Positions 51,387 through 64,000 of a DNA stretch of 64,000 nt are shown here, one piece after another (within the stretch, counting starts at the first letter, position 1; every line of letters begins with the position of its first letter). The notes under the pieces were generated by a model. The model was not told the origin of the DNA and ran no database searches. It worked only from the letters and a program-made list of their open reading frames with translations. This DNA is from Centropus unirufus (taxonomy: Eukaryota; Chordata; Aves; Cuculiformes; Centropidae), in contig VYZI01000127.1 in the NCBI GenBank assembly GCA_013397695.1, positions 2,110,436 through 2,174,435 on the forward strand, given 5' to 3'. The translations under genes were made by a program, and so were the position numbers.

Positions 51387-51628
51387 GGCAGAAGAAAGTG
51401 CATTAGGAGCAAAGAAGGAAATGAGAGAGAAGGCAGTTGAGGAGAAAGGTGGAGAAAGAAAACCTTATAATAGTGGAAAGTGGGCAGAAAAGAAAAAAAG
51501 AAGAAAGAAAAGGCAGATGGTGATGAGCAGATAGAGTGAAAAGGGAAAGGATATCCAGAGAGGATAGGAAGAGGGTATAAAACTGAGGAAGTAAAAAATT
51601 GAGTAGAAATAGTAAGAGATAGAGTCCC
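51387..51628 (+). repeat. Purine-rich (A/G) tract, about 240 bp
   Basis: The plus strand is strongly biased to A and G over about 240 bases, with only scattered pyrimidines and no fixed repeat unit (AGAAAGAAAAGG-like words). It explains the Ser/Phe/Leu-rich chance frames on the minus strand. Such strand-asymmetric tracts can adopt triplex structures and are mutation-prone. Confidence 0.8.
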
Positions 51629-54600
51629 CACCTGGAAGATATAAATGATGACAGAAAACCTTTTGACCAGTACACCATAAATATCTCAGTCATGAGGGAG
51701 CAGATACTGCCCTTTCTGTACCACTGGTGCAGTCATTTGTCACAGGCAGGATCAAAGGCACCCGAGCAGCCTTTTGAGGGAGTTGTCTTGACAGGATTGG
51801 AGATAAATCTCTTCTACAAGCTTGAAAGGGTCATTAAATTAGTTATCAGAAAGGCGATCTGTTGCAAGTTCATAGTTTGTTTGGTACTAGCTTGTTGGTG
51901 GGCACATGTCCTCCTCAGTGCACACAAAAGGAAAGCAGAGGTGACCTGACAAAGGTGTTCACAGAATGTTGACAATAAGGCTTTCTGCCTCTGTGGTCTC
52001 TGGAAAATGGGCCAGAATCTATACTGTACGCAGAAATCTGTACTCTCTTCTACTGTAGTTATCCAACCAGTTTTAAAGTTGGTCTCTCGCAAAATAAAAG
52101 ACTATTTGAAGTCTGCTTTATGTAATTTCTTTTCATTGCTAAGATGTAAATCTTAAAATGAATGCCCATGCTATAACAATCTAAGGAATACTAAATAAAC
52201 GCAATGTTAATATATTAAAAGTTAAATCAGAGGAAATTAGTAAAACCCAATTATTAATTAAAAAATTAGTAATTTTTTGAACACATGCTACTAAGCAAAT
52301 TCTAACCAAGTTATCTCCGTGCAACATGGCATGTGAAAGGAGGTTGCAGGCATGAATGTGGGGACAGAGATTGTGCAGGGAAGTTAACGCCTGCAGCTAA
52401 TGCCAAACAGTCAGTTGCTGCACTCAACAAAAATAAACTCATAAAAGTTCATAAAAAATGATTCATGTTTAGGCATGATAAGAACATTGGAAACATCCTG
52501 GTTGCAGATACTGTGGCCATGATGTGAAGTAAGTTATTCAGCCTCGAGTAGCCTGTATATAGGAAAGGTTCACAGCTGCTGTAAATGGATATCCTTATGC
52601 AAGTATCCAAATTGTTTTCCTCAAAAGTAGCTTCCAGAGAGCAGTAAGAATTTATAGCACATGAATCTCTGCCCCTGGTTGCCCATTCTTTACTCGTTGA
52701 ATGAGCAGAAACATCCTTAGCATTAAAAGCCATGCTGGAACAACAAAGCCGTGGTCTTCAGGATATGTCATTAACAAAAAGATAAATTTTCAAGAGATTA
52801 AGACACTTACAATATAAAAACTATTTCTGATCCATGAAGGCATTTTGAAGGTCTTGGTTTAAAGGACTACTTGAATCTTTCCCAGAAAGAAAAAAAATGG
52901 AAAGTGGCAAGAGCGTGAAAATCAGACTTGACTACATAAAGGCATTTGGTAAGTAGAGTAACTCCCTAATTGGATATTTTAAAGTAATTAGCAACCAATG
53001 GGATTAATTTTGTTTTAGAGTACTGAAGGCATAAAGGCATCTGAAGACATAAAACAGAGAATGAAAAATCTTTTAATTGCATCAGGGGCAAAAACACCCT
53101 TCTACTCCCACATGTGCAACTAGAAAAAAACATCAGTGTAATGTTGTACGTCAAGAAAAAAACTATACAATCAGCTATCTTGCTATTTTCTTGTGTGTAT
53201 TTCTTAGATTGGCAAGTCTTTGATCCTGCATATCACATTCTTTAAATCACCTTGCACTGAAAGAAGTTATTGCCATTATATGAAAGTGGGTTTTGTGGTG
53301 TTGTAGTTGGTGATTGCAGTTGTGGAGGGGGGATGCTGTTAGGTGATACTTCTCAAGGGTTCCACATTCAAGGTTATAAAGAGCTTCCAGTATATCCTGG
53401 CTACACAGGGGAAAGGATGTCAGGACCTTCCTGATCCCAGAAGTAGAGTGTGTCTCGTTTCTTCTGTTTCTCATGTGCTACTTTGTGAGTTTAGGCTACA
53501 AGGCTAGGGTAGGGTATGTGAGAGTTCAGAAGTATTTCTTCAACATGACACTTCAGGACCTTCTTGTTCAAATTTGTCATGTGTGTGCTGTTGTCTTAAA
53601 GATGGACTAGGGAGTGGCCACACTCGTACATCTCAGTTCTTCCTTCATGCAAAGCCCTTGTCCTTACCCTCGCTGCATCCATGGAACTGGCATCCCAGTC
53701 TCTGAGATGGTGACCACTGGAACTTACAGTGTCTTTCCAGGCACACTTCCTGTGCACACTCTAAGCCTCAGGTGAGGGGACTGACTCTGCAGCCACAGAG
53801 CTGCTCTTATCCATATGGCCATCGGAGCCACAGTGCGACTTGGCTAATTAACTGTGGGAGTGCTTCAGGGTCTGTTTGAAGTCCATCCTTAGGAGCAGGA
53901 ATGCAACTTCTTGGGGGAAGGAGGCTGGCTCTCTAATTCTGGATTTCTTCCTCGGGTTGCACCTTGTAGGTTGTCGTCTTCAGGTCGTGTTCTGTATCTG
54001 AGAAGCAATTCCATACCTTAAATTATGATGGAGTCCCTTCAGTTCTACATTTCCTGGTGGCAGCCTCATTTCCAACATAGTTGGCCAAACATTTAGCAAT
54101 GTGTTAAAGGAATATGAAGCTGACTTTTTCTAGAAACAAACTCAGTAACTACCTCATCTATTTTCAGTGTCTAAACTAAAAAAGAATGCAATATGTAAAC
54201 TTATAGTATCAACTGCCGTAAATTATTTCAATGTGATTTTAACTTAGAATTGTAATACTAAAATCTAAAAGTTGTTGATCATAAAAGTTCAGAAAATGTT
54301 TATTTTCTTTAAAAGCAAAGGCATTTTTAACATTCTTAGGAACTGATACTTCTAAAGAGCTGTATTCAAGGCTTGAGATATTAAATCAAACATGATCTAA
54401 ATGCACGGTCATATAGTTCTAAATATTGAAGCTGATCTGTCTGCTATTCCTTCTCCAAAGGATTAACTTTTTCCTTTGCCACATCTGACTTTTAAAAACA
54501 TCAGTCTCAGCACCGAGTAGAATGCATTAACATAGAAAATGATATCATTTAATGACAAATATTCAGTTTACTGCTATATGCTATTATTCCAAAGCCTAAC

Positions 54601-57600
54601 AGCAGACTTCATCCTTTACAAGCAGAACACAGGCCAAACTGCTTAGTTACCAAATGTGTTTGCATTTGTGTTTACAGACTGAGCATATCTCTTCCTTTGT
54701 TTAATTAAAAAAATAATAAATCCTTGTCAATTTTTAAACTAACCCTGCAGTTCCTTGCCAGAACTTGAGCAGGGGAACATCCCTTCCAGTTGATCACCAA
54801 AATTAGTGAATGCATTTCTCCCCATCATCCCCTTGCCACACCCTGTGTCCCTGGGGACATCTCCACCCCACTCAGAAATCTCCTCTGGACTAGCACACAA
54901 TGTATGCTAGAAAAATCAGTTAGTCCTTGGCAAGTGCATGTTTGTGGTTACTAGAAACTCCCCTGTGTTTCTGGTGCAAGTATGGGTGATAATTCTTCCT
55001 TAACTGACAGGGTTACTGTAAAATGATTCTACTTAGGTTTGTGAGGAATTTTTTCAGTACAGTCTGCAAGAGAAAAGCCTGTCAATAAACCAGGAAAGAA
55101 GCTATGCAGAGGATGCTGAGAGCTGCCTGAGAAGTAGGATGGACTGGCCCAGCAAAGAGGAGATACCAACAGGATCTAAAGGTTCGGGAGGAAGTCAACT
55201 TTTTGTATCCTGATCTCTATGAGAGCTAATGGAAAAAAAAAAAACAAAAACAAAAAAAAACCCAAAAGAGTATCATCATGTTACAAAGGGAGCAGCCAAC
55301 TAAGAGCAACAGACTGACTGACTGGCCAATATTACAACGTCATATTTTCCGAGGAGGCTATGTTAGAAAACCAGAGTGCACACTGGAGGTAATCCTCATT
55401 AGCAGTGATTGTCTGTACTGACACAGTCTTTGAAGAAAAACCACAAGCCTTCGCACAGGGTTAGGGCCGCCTTGGCATATGACACTGCTAAATGTGCAGA
55501 AAAAGGGGCTCTTTCTGCTCCTACCACTCACAGAGGCTTTTCCAGGCTCTTCTGTCCTTGAAGTAGAAAGAATTCAGGGTAGCTTTGGTGGAAAACAAGT
55601 AAAGAGAATTTATATAAAATGCTTATTTAGTGAAGGAACAAATTTTTGCCATCAGGCCATCATTTTCCGCAGCACGCATTACAGCACAGTTACAAAATTA
55701 CAGGTCTGTAAAGAAGACTCCTCTATCGCATGATCGGTGGCAAAAGTTCTGTACGCTTCAGCCAGGCTGGAGTTTCACCAGGTTGCTCTTTCCATCTATG
55801 GTCTATTCCTATCTGGATTGGGAAAGCTTGTGCCCATGTTTCATTTCACGGGCTGGTTCTTATGCACAATCAGTTACACCAAGCCATGTCTGCGCTCTGC
55901 ACCATCCTTCAGTTGCAATTCCCCAGCTTCATACCCTGACAAGCTACAGCAGCAGAAGGTGCAGGAACTGCACCTTTTACTGCTGCTTTCAGTAAAAACA
56001 TTTCTGTGCCCTCAGATTTTGCAGGTTTGTTATTCTCAGTTGCCTTATTTTTGTATTACTCGGCCTGTTTTTCAAAGCACATTGTCCCCTACATGACCCC
56101 AAGTAAATTAAAAGGTATCATATGCTAAAGGACTTAATAAAAGAGAAAGTGCCTATATCATCTGAGCAAAGAAGCACAAATCGAGTTCATTGTGGGGCTC
56201 TTCCCTTATGGAAAGCCTGTCCTTCAGGTGTGATATGTAACACAGTTGCCTGCAAGACATTTCTTTTACTCCTCACCATGCACTGAATAAATTAGGGACT
56301 AAAATAGTGATGTGGGATAATCCCAAGGCTCACAGAAGTTTCCACTATCCTCCATATCAGACCAGGCTGATGGAAGCTGTATGGTCCCAGCTCCCTCCTC
56401 TTCTCCCCAGCACAGGGCGCTGAAATGTCAAGAGTAGAGGCCTGCTGGGCATGGACATTGCTGTGAAGCAGCCTACGGGGATGGTGCGCCTTGTCCTACT
56501 ACTGGGACAGCAGGAGGGAGCACCCTGTTGCTGCAGAGATATGCCTGGGTACCACTAATGCCAGCCAACAGCAAAAAACATCAGTAAAGCTACTATAACA
56601 CCCTAAAAAAAAAACCCAATCAAAATTAGCAAAAACAGGAGTCAACATCTCAAACGAAAAAAGTGCAGATTTACTTTTACAAAATAAAGTAAAATGGAAA
56701 CTTCTCTGAGAATAGGTTTAAAGATTTTTTGTCACAGGTACAAAAACTGTCTGCAGCCTCTGTTTCAAGTTATTAAAAAACCTTACACAGAAGGACTACA
56801 TATCTGTCTAACTGAATAAAATGCTAGAACAAAAAGTAATATTACCATGAAAAAGGCTATTAGGATCAAGCACAGACCCTGTAAGGAGTGGGAAAGAAGA
56901 ACTGGTCAACAAAGAAGCCTCTGACTAAGAGTTTAGGAAGTACAAGTATAGAAATTAAAACGGTAAGGAGTCGGAAGGAAATAAAGCTTTGGATAACAAG
57001 GATGATCTTGAACATAGGAGCAAGGTTGTGGTGGCTAGTAACAGCCGGAAACAGTAGTTGCCCCAAACCAGTGTGTAAGTGAATTTGAAAGAAGTTAATG
57101 CATGAAATCTAGGTGGAATATACGTTCCTTCTGCAGGAATTGTGGAAAAAGTAGCACCTGGAATTGGAAAATTGTGAAATGAAAGCAAATAAAGACACTT
57201 CGACAAGTGGAAAAGGCAATAAATCCCAAAATAAATTTATTAGTGTTAACTTGATTTTGTGGATAGAAGATCACCTATTTCTGGAATAAGAAAATGCAGT
57301 AGACCTTTTCCTTTTGGCCTTTAGCAGAACAGTTCCTGCTGTATTGCCTCGGGAGATTACTACAAGTGATAGCAGACAAAAAAAGCAGACGAGAATGGGC
57401 TGCACAGAAAGGATATTACTGTGTTGGAGGGAGATGATTAGCGGAGTTCATCCTGTGGAAGGTATTAGATCTTACAGCTACACTTCCTGGAATGACCTGA
57501 ATGACTTGCTACAGCTCATCACGTGTTAATGAAACTTGCCGTTAATGCAACATAGACAGGAACTGCCAAGAAAAAAGAACTGCAGCGTTATTTGGGAAAT

Positions 57601-57769
57601 ACTGGATGACCTTCACATCTGGGGCGTAAGAAATAGAATTGAAAGTACAAGGTCAAATGGTTCATGCCTAATAAGAAGGAACTCATCTATAGCCCAGAAA
57701 TTTGTTTGTGTAAAACAGCTGAGAAGAAACACTGAAGTGTATTACTTATGGTGATGTTCAGCCCTAAAT
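51629..57769. other. Non-coding stretch with AT-rich segments
   Basis: Strongly AT-rich at 52100-52310 and 54120-54720. Mixed poly-A at about 55230-55260. Frames up to 121 codons near 55630-56096 overlap one another on the same strand in three frames and are anonymous. From about 56880 the adenine-rich texture may be the decayed upstream body of the CR1 piece that is recognisable from 57770, but this is not firm. No gene was recognised. Confidence 0.45.
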
Positions 57770-58085
57770 ATGGTGCATCCATAAAAAAGGCAGATGTGAT
57801 CATAAGATATATCAAATATTTACAAGAAGTAACAAATAAATGATATTACACGAAAGTATTGTAACACCTAATTTGTACTTCTGTGCACAATTTTGGTGAC
57901 CTCTGCTCCGCAAAGAGCACATTAAATGGGAGTAGTGCTAAGTAAGGTTACCAGGAGGATGAAGTGGCTGGAGGTGTTATTCTACATGAGAAAAACAGAA
58001 AACCAAATGCTGAATGAGTCTGATTGCTCTCTAAAAATATACCAGTTAGAACACACCAGGGACCTGCAGCCACCTATAAAACAAG
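57770..58085 (+). mobile_element. Ancient CR1 LINE fragment
   Basis: Plus-strand words occur in the order of an ancient CR1 ORF2 3' region: AAGATATATCAAATATTTAC (57803-57822), TGTGCACAATTTTGGTGACC (57883-57902), CAAAGAGCACATTAAA, ACCAGGAGGATGAAGTGGCTGG (about 57950-57970), and CTGATTGCTCTCTAAAAATA followed by ACACCAGGGACC (58019-58063). Between the last two segments the usual LFSLEKRRL-coding part is missing, so there is an internal deletion. Stops and indels break the frame; the copy is old and inactive. It could extend upstream toward 56.9 kb. Recognition is from memory of the family consensus. Confidence 0.6.
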
Positions 58086-61000
58086 ATTTGGACTCCTCTG
58101 TGGGCTTAAAACAGAGCCTGATCCATTTACCATGCTGGTTGCTTTCAACAGTTGTAGATACAACTCAGCAGTCCAAGGAGTCACTTCCAGTCCTGTGATG
58201 GGACATTCGGAAGTGCTAGTGGAGCAGAGCCTGACCCCTAGACCATCCCATGTGGAGAAGAGGCGAGGTAGAGCGGGGGGACAAGAGAGGGAAAGGAGAT
58301 ACCATGCTGTCTGAACTTAAATGCAGAGCTGCCTGAATCGAACAATTAATATGCAGCAGGAAAAAAGTTTCCTCTTAACTGCAGCTCTTATTTCACTGTA
58401 AAGGTCATTGGCTTTCAACCCCACCCAAAGCAGCTGTGCTCAAATTTTTCAAACCAAGCTCAAAACTTGTAATTTTGCTTTTGGCTGGAGAGAGCAGAAC
58501 ACTGCTTGAAAGGAATGCTTGGAAGGAACAGGGAGGGTGGGAGAAGAAACCTGCATATGTTGGGCAATTGAGTAGGATGCAAGGAGCATATCAGGGGGTA
58601 TCCTGAAGATCCAGCAATGGCAAGAAATGCCTGCTGGCATGGTTGGCACAACCTGCCTGGAACTATTGCTATATGGTGTGCTGCTTCCTCAAAAGCCTCA
58701 AACGTGGCTGTGCTGGCAGAGGTTCTCTGTGCAGAAGAAGCCTGAGCTTAACGTCCCATCATGTCACATTCCCTACACCAGTCAGAACAAGATTTTATGC
58801 ACCAGAAATAGGTTTAATACCCCAGGGCATCTCTTTCAAAATGAATTTACAGATCCTATCTGCAAAAAAATATTTTGTGTGTATCTAGAGAGACAGAGAA
58901 GTCAATCAATGAGTTTACCTGTCTCAATCAGCAGCCCCCATCCTTTTCCCTCTGCTCAAATGATTAACTATACTGTCGAGTCCATCCCAACCACGACACT
59001 GTATACTCAATATTTTTAAATATTCATTTTTAATAAAAGGATTAAATTATTATTTGGTCAGTAACGGGCAGTCTCTGCTGCAAGTCTACATCACTCATAC
59101 TTCTGGATCTACCACTGTAATTGTGCTGCAATCATATTTAGTCAAGTATTTTTTCAGACTTATTTTGTCAGAAAGCATTGCTGCTACAGTCACCTAGCAA
59201 GAAGCCTTCTGCAACAGGAAGATGAGAATTCTGCTGCCGAGAGTCATGCACAAATTATCCCAGAAAGTGCATTTCCTAGGCCAGATGTTGCATTATTTGA
59301 AAAATTGAAATTCATAAAATTTTCAGAAATCAATACAAACATGCCCTTTCCTAAATGGTGAATGACTTCAGGGCCTATCATAAAACTAAATTCCTATCAT
59401 ACAAATTGCATCTTCTCCTAAACTCCTGAGGCTTTGCATGCAGTATCTATTATGTTTGCTGACCTGCTCAAATATCTCTATTGTCTGTTAGAAAGACCCG
59501 CAGCTTGTCGAAATTCTACTGCATCGTAGTTGTTTGTGAATTCCTCATGCCTTACCTTGTCATTCCGTCCTCCTCAATGATAAATCTTGTAAAGAATGGA
59601 AAAACAAATTAAATCTTTAGAAGCACCAGATAAATAAAGTTTAAAACTTGTACTTCCAGTAGGAACTGCAAGTTGTTTACCCTGAAAAAAACAGCATTGA
59701 CTCTTCGAGTCTTTCGCTAGGCTAACGTTATAGAAAAAAACCTGCAGCAGTGGAAACTGTTTCAAGGCACTTCTGTAATGTGAATCCGCCTTGTTTAAAC
59801 ATAACTCACCCTACGGATGAACACAGCAAACCTAGGAATGAGCAACTCCACCAATTCTGCTCTGGGTCTGCCTACAGGAAGGGTACCAGATAACACAATA
59901 ACTTCTGCTCTGTGGATAAAATTTGTAAATGCGATGAAGCCCTTAACCTTTGGACAGCCATCAGTTGCTGTTCTCCTTCACATTTAACTATGAACAAGCC
60001 TCCACTTTATGGCAGGTGATGCTATTTGGATTTTCCACTCCTTACACCCCATTTCCCAGGAAATTGGAGACTTGGAGCCGGGCTGGGCAAACCTTCCCCT
60101 ACAGATTTGGCTGTAACTCTGGTAGGGTAAGACGTGTTTCATCCTGGTCTTCCTCTCTTACATCAGGTTCATCTCTGAAACACTCAGGCTGTTTCTTGGG
60201 ATGAGGAAGAAGTGATGCCAGCCATGGACACAGGAATGGGAGCAAGGTCACCCCTGCAGAGGAGACCTGTACAGGTAGCACCATCACAGTTAAAGAGAAA
60301 GGGACTAAGGAAGGATATGTTTATGAAGGCTGAGGTTCACCGAGGAATTTCTATAACTTGAAACAAGACATCTCTAGAATCAAAAACTGACCAATTGCTA
60401 TTAGGAACACGGTACAGCTCACCACTTGGCATCCCTCAGTTGAGAGAACAGTGACTGCAAAACTGATATAGTGTTGACTTACACCTGCTGAAAGACAAGC
60501 ACTTTTGTTTCATCTCTGGAGCAGCTCAGATTCAGAGGGATCAAAAATATTGTAAGACAAATCCTGCACGTTCTTTTCCAGAGTGATGTTGATATATTGG
60601 GTACTCCACATTGATACAACAATATCTGTCTGAAGGTTTCTCGTCTAATCCTATCCATATGATAAATGTTCTGCAAGAGGACAAAGTTGAGCACTTTTGT
60701 GTCAAAAATATAAAAGTAGACATAAATACATAGCAAAGAAGCGTTTCACCCTCAAGTCTGTTTTCCCAATACATACTAAAATATTTGAGTAGCTCTTGAT
60801 GTAGTTCTATGGAGTTAAGACATTATATGCTATTGACTTTGATGTAATAAATTTAGTATTATCTATTGTCATGTTTTATGATAGTTTCATACTCTGACTG
60901 ACATAAACCACTATAAAACCTCCTATCTGAACTCAGATCAAAAGAGATTATGCACTAGCTCAGACAGATGCTTTTTATTCTCTTCTTTCGGAAATGCCTG

Positions 61001-63786
61001 GAATTTCTCCTGCAAACCTCCTCGGGACTTTCTGCAGCTAGCTGGTCATCCATTGAGTAGCTTGCAGATTTCCAGAGATTGCTTAAGACCTCATGAGATC
61101 TGGAAGAAAACTCATTTTCCATAGTTCAGGCCACCTTTTTTTTTTTCCTGTGGAACCTCGTATGCCACAAGTTTCACTCTCTGAATTTGATATAGGTGAA
61201 ATCCAAGCTTCCAAACTTGTTCCCCATGAGAGAATTTTTTTTTTAATTTAATTTCTTTTTTTTGCTACTACAAATGCTTTAAAGCAGGCATCATGGTAGG
61301 AAGTACAGTGGAGGAGGAGAAGCATTAGAATAGAAGATAGAAAGGTGAGGTAACAGCATCATAATTTCCCTAAGGCTAGTCATGAGGTAGAAGATGCAAA
61401 AGAAGCATCTTCCACCTCCCTCCTCCTGTACCCTTTGGTCACCTTAGCTCCTCAGTTGGACAAAAGCAAACACACAATCCTGGAAAAGATCCTCTTGCCA
61501 GACTAGTGCTACCCACCATATCCACAAAGCCGGGAGGCAAAGCCAAACTGTAGGAAGGTTTACCTGAACTTGGCACTAACTCATAACACCTGATGCCCTT
61601 CCCAAACACCCTGTTTGTCAGCTTACAGGCAGGAGGGCGGGCAGGCACCCCAGGCTCTCCAACAGCTGGCCCTTCAAGCATAGAAGGAAGAGCTGTGCAC
61701 AGGGGAAATAAGGTTGCCCGGGGCTTGGACTTGGTCATGATCCAGCCCCTCCCTGCATGCAGGCAAGGGCACTGAAATGGACAGAAGAGCAGCTCAGCCT
61801 AAAATGCATTTTTTTGCAGGCAGCAGTAACATGAAGAGTGGGCCAGACACATGATGTCATCCTTTTTATCATCCATAAATCTCCTGCTTTCCGTCCTTCT
61901 AGCCAACCCTACAATGTGGTAGATCAAACTTTGCTAGAGAAGGAATGGAGGCCCATTTGTTATGTTGTATGAAATAACCTGTGGCTCTGCCACAAGGGAT
62001 ATCAAAGATTGTTTATCCAAATCTATAAATCTTGTAAGACTTAAGACGGGGATTAGAATGTAATTTTGGTGCTGCTCCATTACATATGCTGTAAAAGAAA
62101 TAGCTTCCCTAAAGAGACAGCACTTGCAAGTCTTGAAAAGCCAGTGCCATGAACACATCCATTCCTTCATATAAATATGGTCACTAAAGACATAAGCCTT
62201 CAGCTTTACCAAGGTCATCAGACAAACAAATATCCATTGTATTCACATAAGAATGAAGGGATGGATATGCCAGACTTGAATTTTAGGGCCAGTTTCATGT
62301 ACATGCAGTAGTGTAGAGCAGGTCAGAATAAAATTGTTCAGGAAATACAAAGGAAGAGAATATAAATATGTGTCTTTTTATTTAAGAAGTTTCTTTTTAT
62401 TTAAGTCTTTAAATCTCATAAGACATAACAGACATACAGGCCTGGCCAAGGTCAAAGAGACGTGGAACGTTACATTAAAAAATACCACTCAATAACATTT
62501 CTTCTCCATTGCAACATAGTTTTTCTGTTTGATTGCAGAGTTAAAATAAAGATGCAACTTCTAATGTAAATGCAAAAATGTGGGTGAGCTAGGAGGCCTC
62601 AAAACTTCCAAAGCAACCCTGGCAGCATTCCTAGCACAAAACATCTGATTCTCCAAAGGAACCATCCCAAGAGAGGCGGGCATTTATCTCAGGTGCAGCC
62701 TGCACCTACAGTACCTAGTATTCCCTAAATACCTTTATGCAGAAAAACCAAGGGGCATTTTCAGACTTGAAAATACTATCAAAGAGCCTTACCCAACTCC
62801 ATCTCTACTGTCTGCAGCCCTTTGCCGAGTGCTGAGCAAGTGACTCTGGAGGCTTCGAAGGAAACCACCTAGGAGACCACTTAACCTTCTGCCCAATAAC
62901 CTGACCACAGAAAAATGCCTCTCTGCCAGTGGCATCTTTGTATCTCCCAGAGGAAAACAGGGAAAAAAGGGAGCCCAGTGTGAGAAGTATTACACAGTTG
63001 AAAGTACAGCTGTGTTTCCATCAGGAAGGACTGGCCAGGTCCTGCACCTTCTGAAAGGCTACAGCATTTTTTTTACACGAAAAAGCACAGAGGAATCAAG
63101 TACCTCATAATCCTGTATTGGAAAGAAATGGTGGTAAAAGGACTTTGAAAGGACACCAGTGGTATGTGAGACACAAGTCCTTAGTCAGAGACCACAGCTA
63201 AACTCCTGTGCATAGTGGAGTTAGTAGAAGTATCAAATGAAGTGACACACTAAATTTTTCTACAGCCTTGTGGGTGCTCAAGAAATCTTCACTCAGGCGC
63301 TGTGTACACTCAGTGCATGCTGTTACGCTCTACCTCTACTGACAGTGTGGGCTTCATATGATTGATACTTCTCTAATTTGGCAGAGAGATGTCAATACAA
63401 CAGTCTTGGAGGGCTCACGGTAAAGATGAGCTCAACAGTTAATGCATAAAACATCATTCCATCAAAGTATCTCCTAGGATCCTGAGATCACTATATATAA
63501 AAATATGGCAAATTAGCTCAGCCAAGAACAAAGTCACAAGAAACTTTATGAGCTCTGTGCGAGCTGGAGACAGAGAATTCCCGTGGAAGAAATCAAGGCT
63601 TTTTTATAGTATGATGTTGAATATGCAACTACATTTAGATATAATCAGAAAATTGAACTGGCATTTAACTCAAGAGGACAGGAGTTACTACTAGGTCACA
63701 GATTTGGCCCTGGCAGGACTCAGGCTGCACCATTCATCAGGGCGGTTTGAAGGAAACATTTATTCATATTAATATGAGAAAGCATG
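58086..63786. other. Non-coding stretch, no gene recognised
   Basis: Frames of at most 130 codons, anonymous. T homopolymers occur at about 61137-61147 and 61238-61262. No RNA gene or further element was recognised before the LTR at the right edge. Confidence 0.5.
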
Positions 63787-64000
63787 TGTCCCGGTTTGAA
63801 AGCAAACCAGTGAGACTCTGAGTCAGAAATACAATTTAATAGGAAAAGAGAAACAAATAAAATGCAATAGAACAAAGGAAAACCACCGACACGGCCAGAA
63901 CACAACCTGACACCCTGTCAGCCAGGGTGGCGTTAGCAGTCCAATGAAATGGTAGATGTGGCTCCGCAGAAAAGTCTGTTCTTTCTTGGAAAAGTCCAGC
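63787..64000. mobile_element. Edge of an endogenous-retrovirus LTR, truncated by the window end
   Basis: The segment begins TGTCCCGGTTTGAAAGC, a canonical LTR start, and continues with GTGAGACTCTGAGTCAGAAA, AATACAATTTAATAGG, AGAACACAACCTGACACC and TTCTTGGAAAAGTCCAGC. This succession matches my memory of an LTR family abundant in songbirds. The other boundary lies outside the window, so length, target-site duplication and presence of internal genes cannot be judged. Strand is left open because the first TG could be either end of the element: AATAAA near 63857 favours plus, but family orientation was not verified. Confidence 0.7.

Noticed and set aside
51371..51693. Ser/Phe/Leu-rich minus-strand frames resembling membrane proteins
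   Set aside because: They are produced by the purine-rich tract read in antisense; the hydrophobicity is a compositional artefact.

Overview
This window looks like nuclear DNA of a bird. The main evidence is its transposable elements. One CR1 LINE 3' end (about 36.3-36.7 kb) keeps an open C-terminal reverse-transcriptase-ORF tail and the avian ATTCTATG-type terminal repeat. A solo retroviral LTR of a type I recall as common in birds lies at 10.55-11.09 kb, and the start of a second LTR, of a type I recall from songbirds, runs off the right edge from 63.79 kb. 'Bird' is well supported. 'Songbird' is a weaker inference from remembered repeat consensus sequences.

I cannot identify a protein-coding gene anywhere in the 64 kb. 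No open frame exceeds 190 codons, none reads as a protein family I recognise except the CR1 remnant, and chance frames of these lengths are expected in a sequence this size. I see no tRNA or rRNA gene. The window is best read as intergenic or intronic sequence in a gene-poor region. Three exon-like segments with splice-site context (18.43, 50.0-50.3 and 60.1 kb) are reported as leads only.

Layout. 0-10.5 kb is unique-looking, AT-rich sequence with one single-N assembly join at 4205. A solo LTR occupies 10.55-11.09 kb. A second single-N join at 12915 is flanked by a perfect 51-bp duplication. 13-33 kb is mostly featureless, with a (TTTTTG)n array at 21.04 kb, an old CR1 piece at 26.8 kb and a TG/TA microsatellite at 28.25 kb. 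32-42 kb is the most structured part: two CTCF-like motifs in divergent orientation (32.43 kb minus, 38.33 kb plus), an ancient minus-strand CR1, the younger plus-strand CR1, and a perfect CArG (SRF-type) box inside an 11-bp-arm palindrome at 41.12 kb. 42-64 kb has a small CpG cluster at 45.2 kb, a 240-bp purine-rich tract at 51.4-51.6 kb, another ancient CR1 piece at about 57.8-58.1 kb, and the LTR at the right edge.

Nothing here supports a new multi-gene system. The observations most worth following are the two assembly-join artefacts, the CTCF/CArG candidates, and the 18.4-kb exon candidate with a RING-like Cys/His motif.
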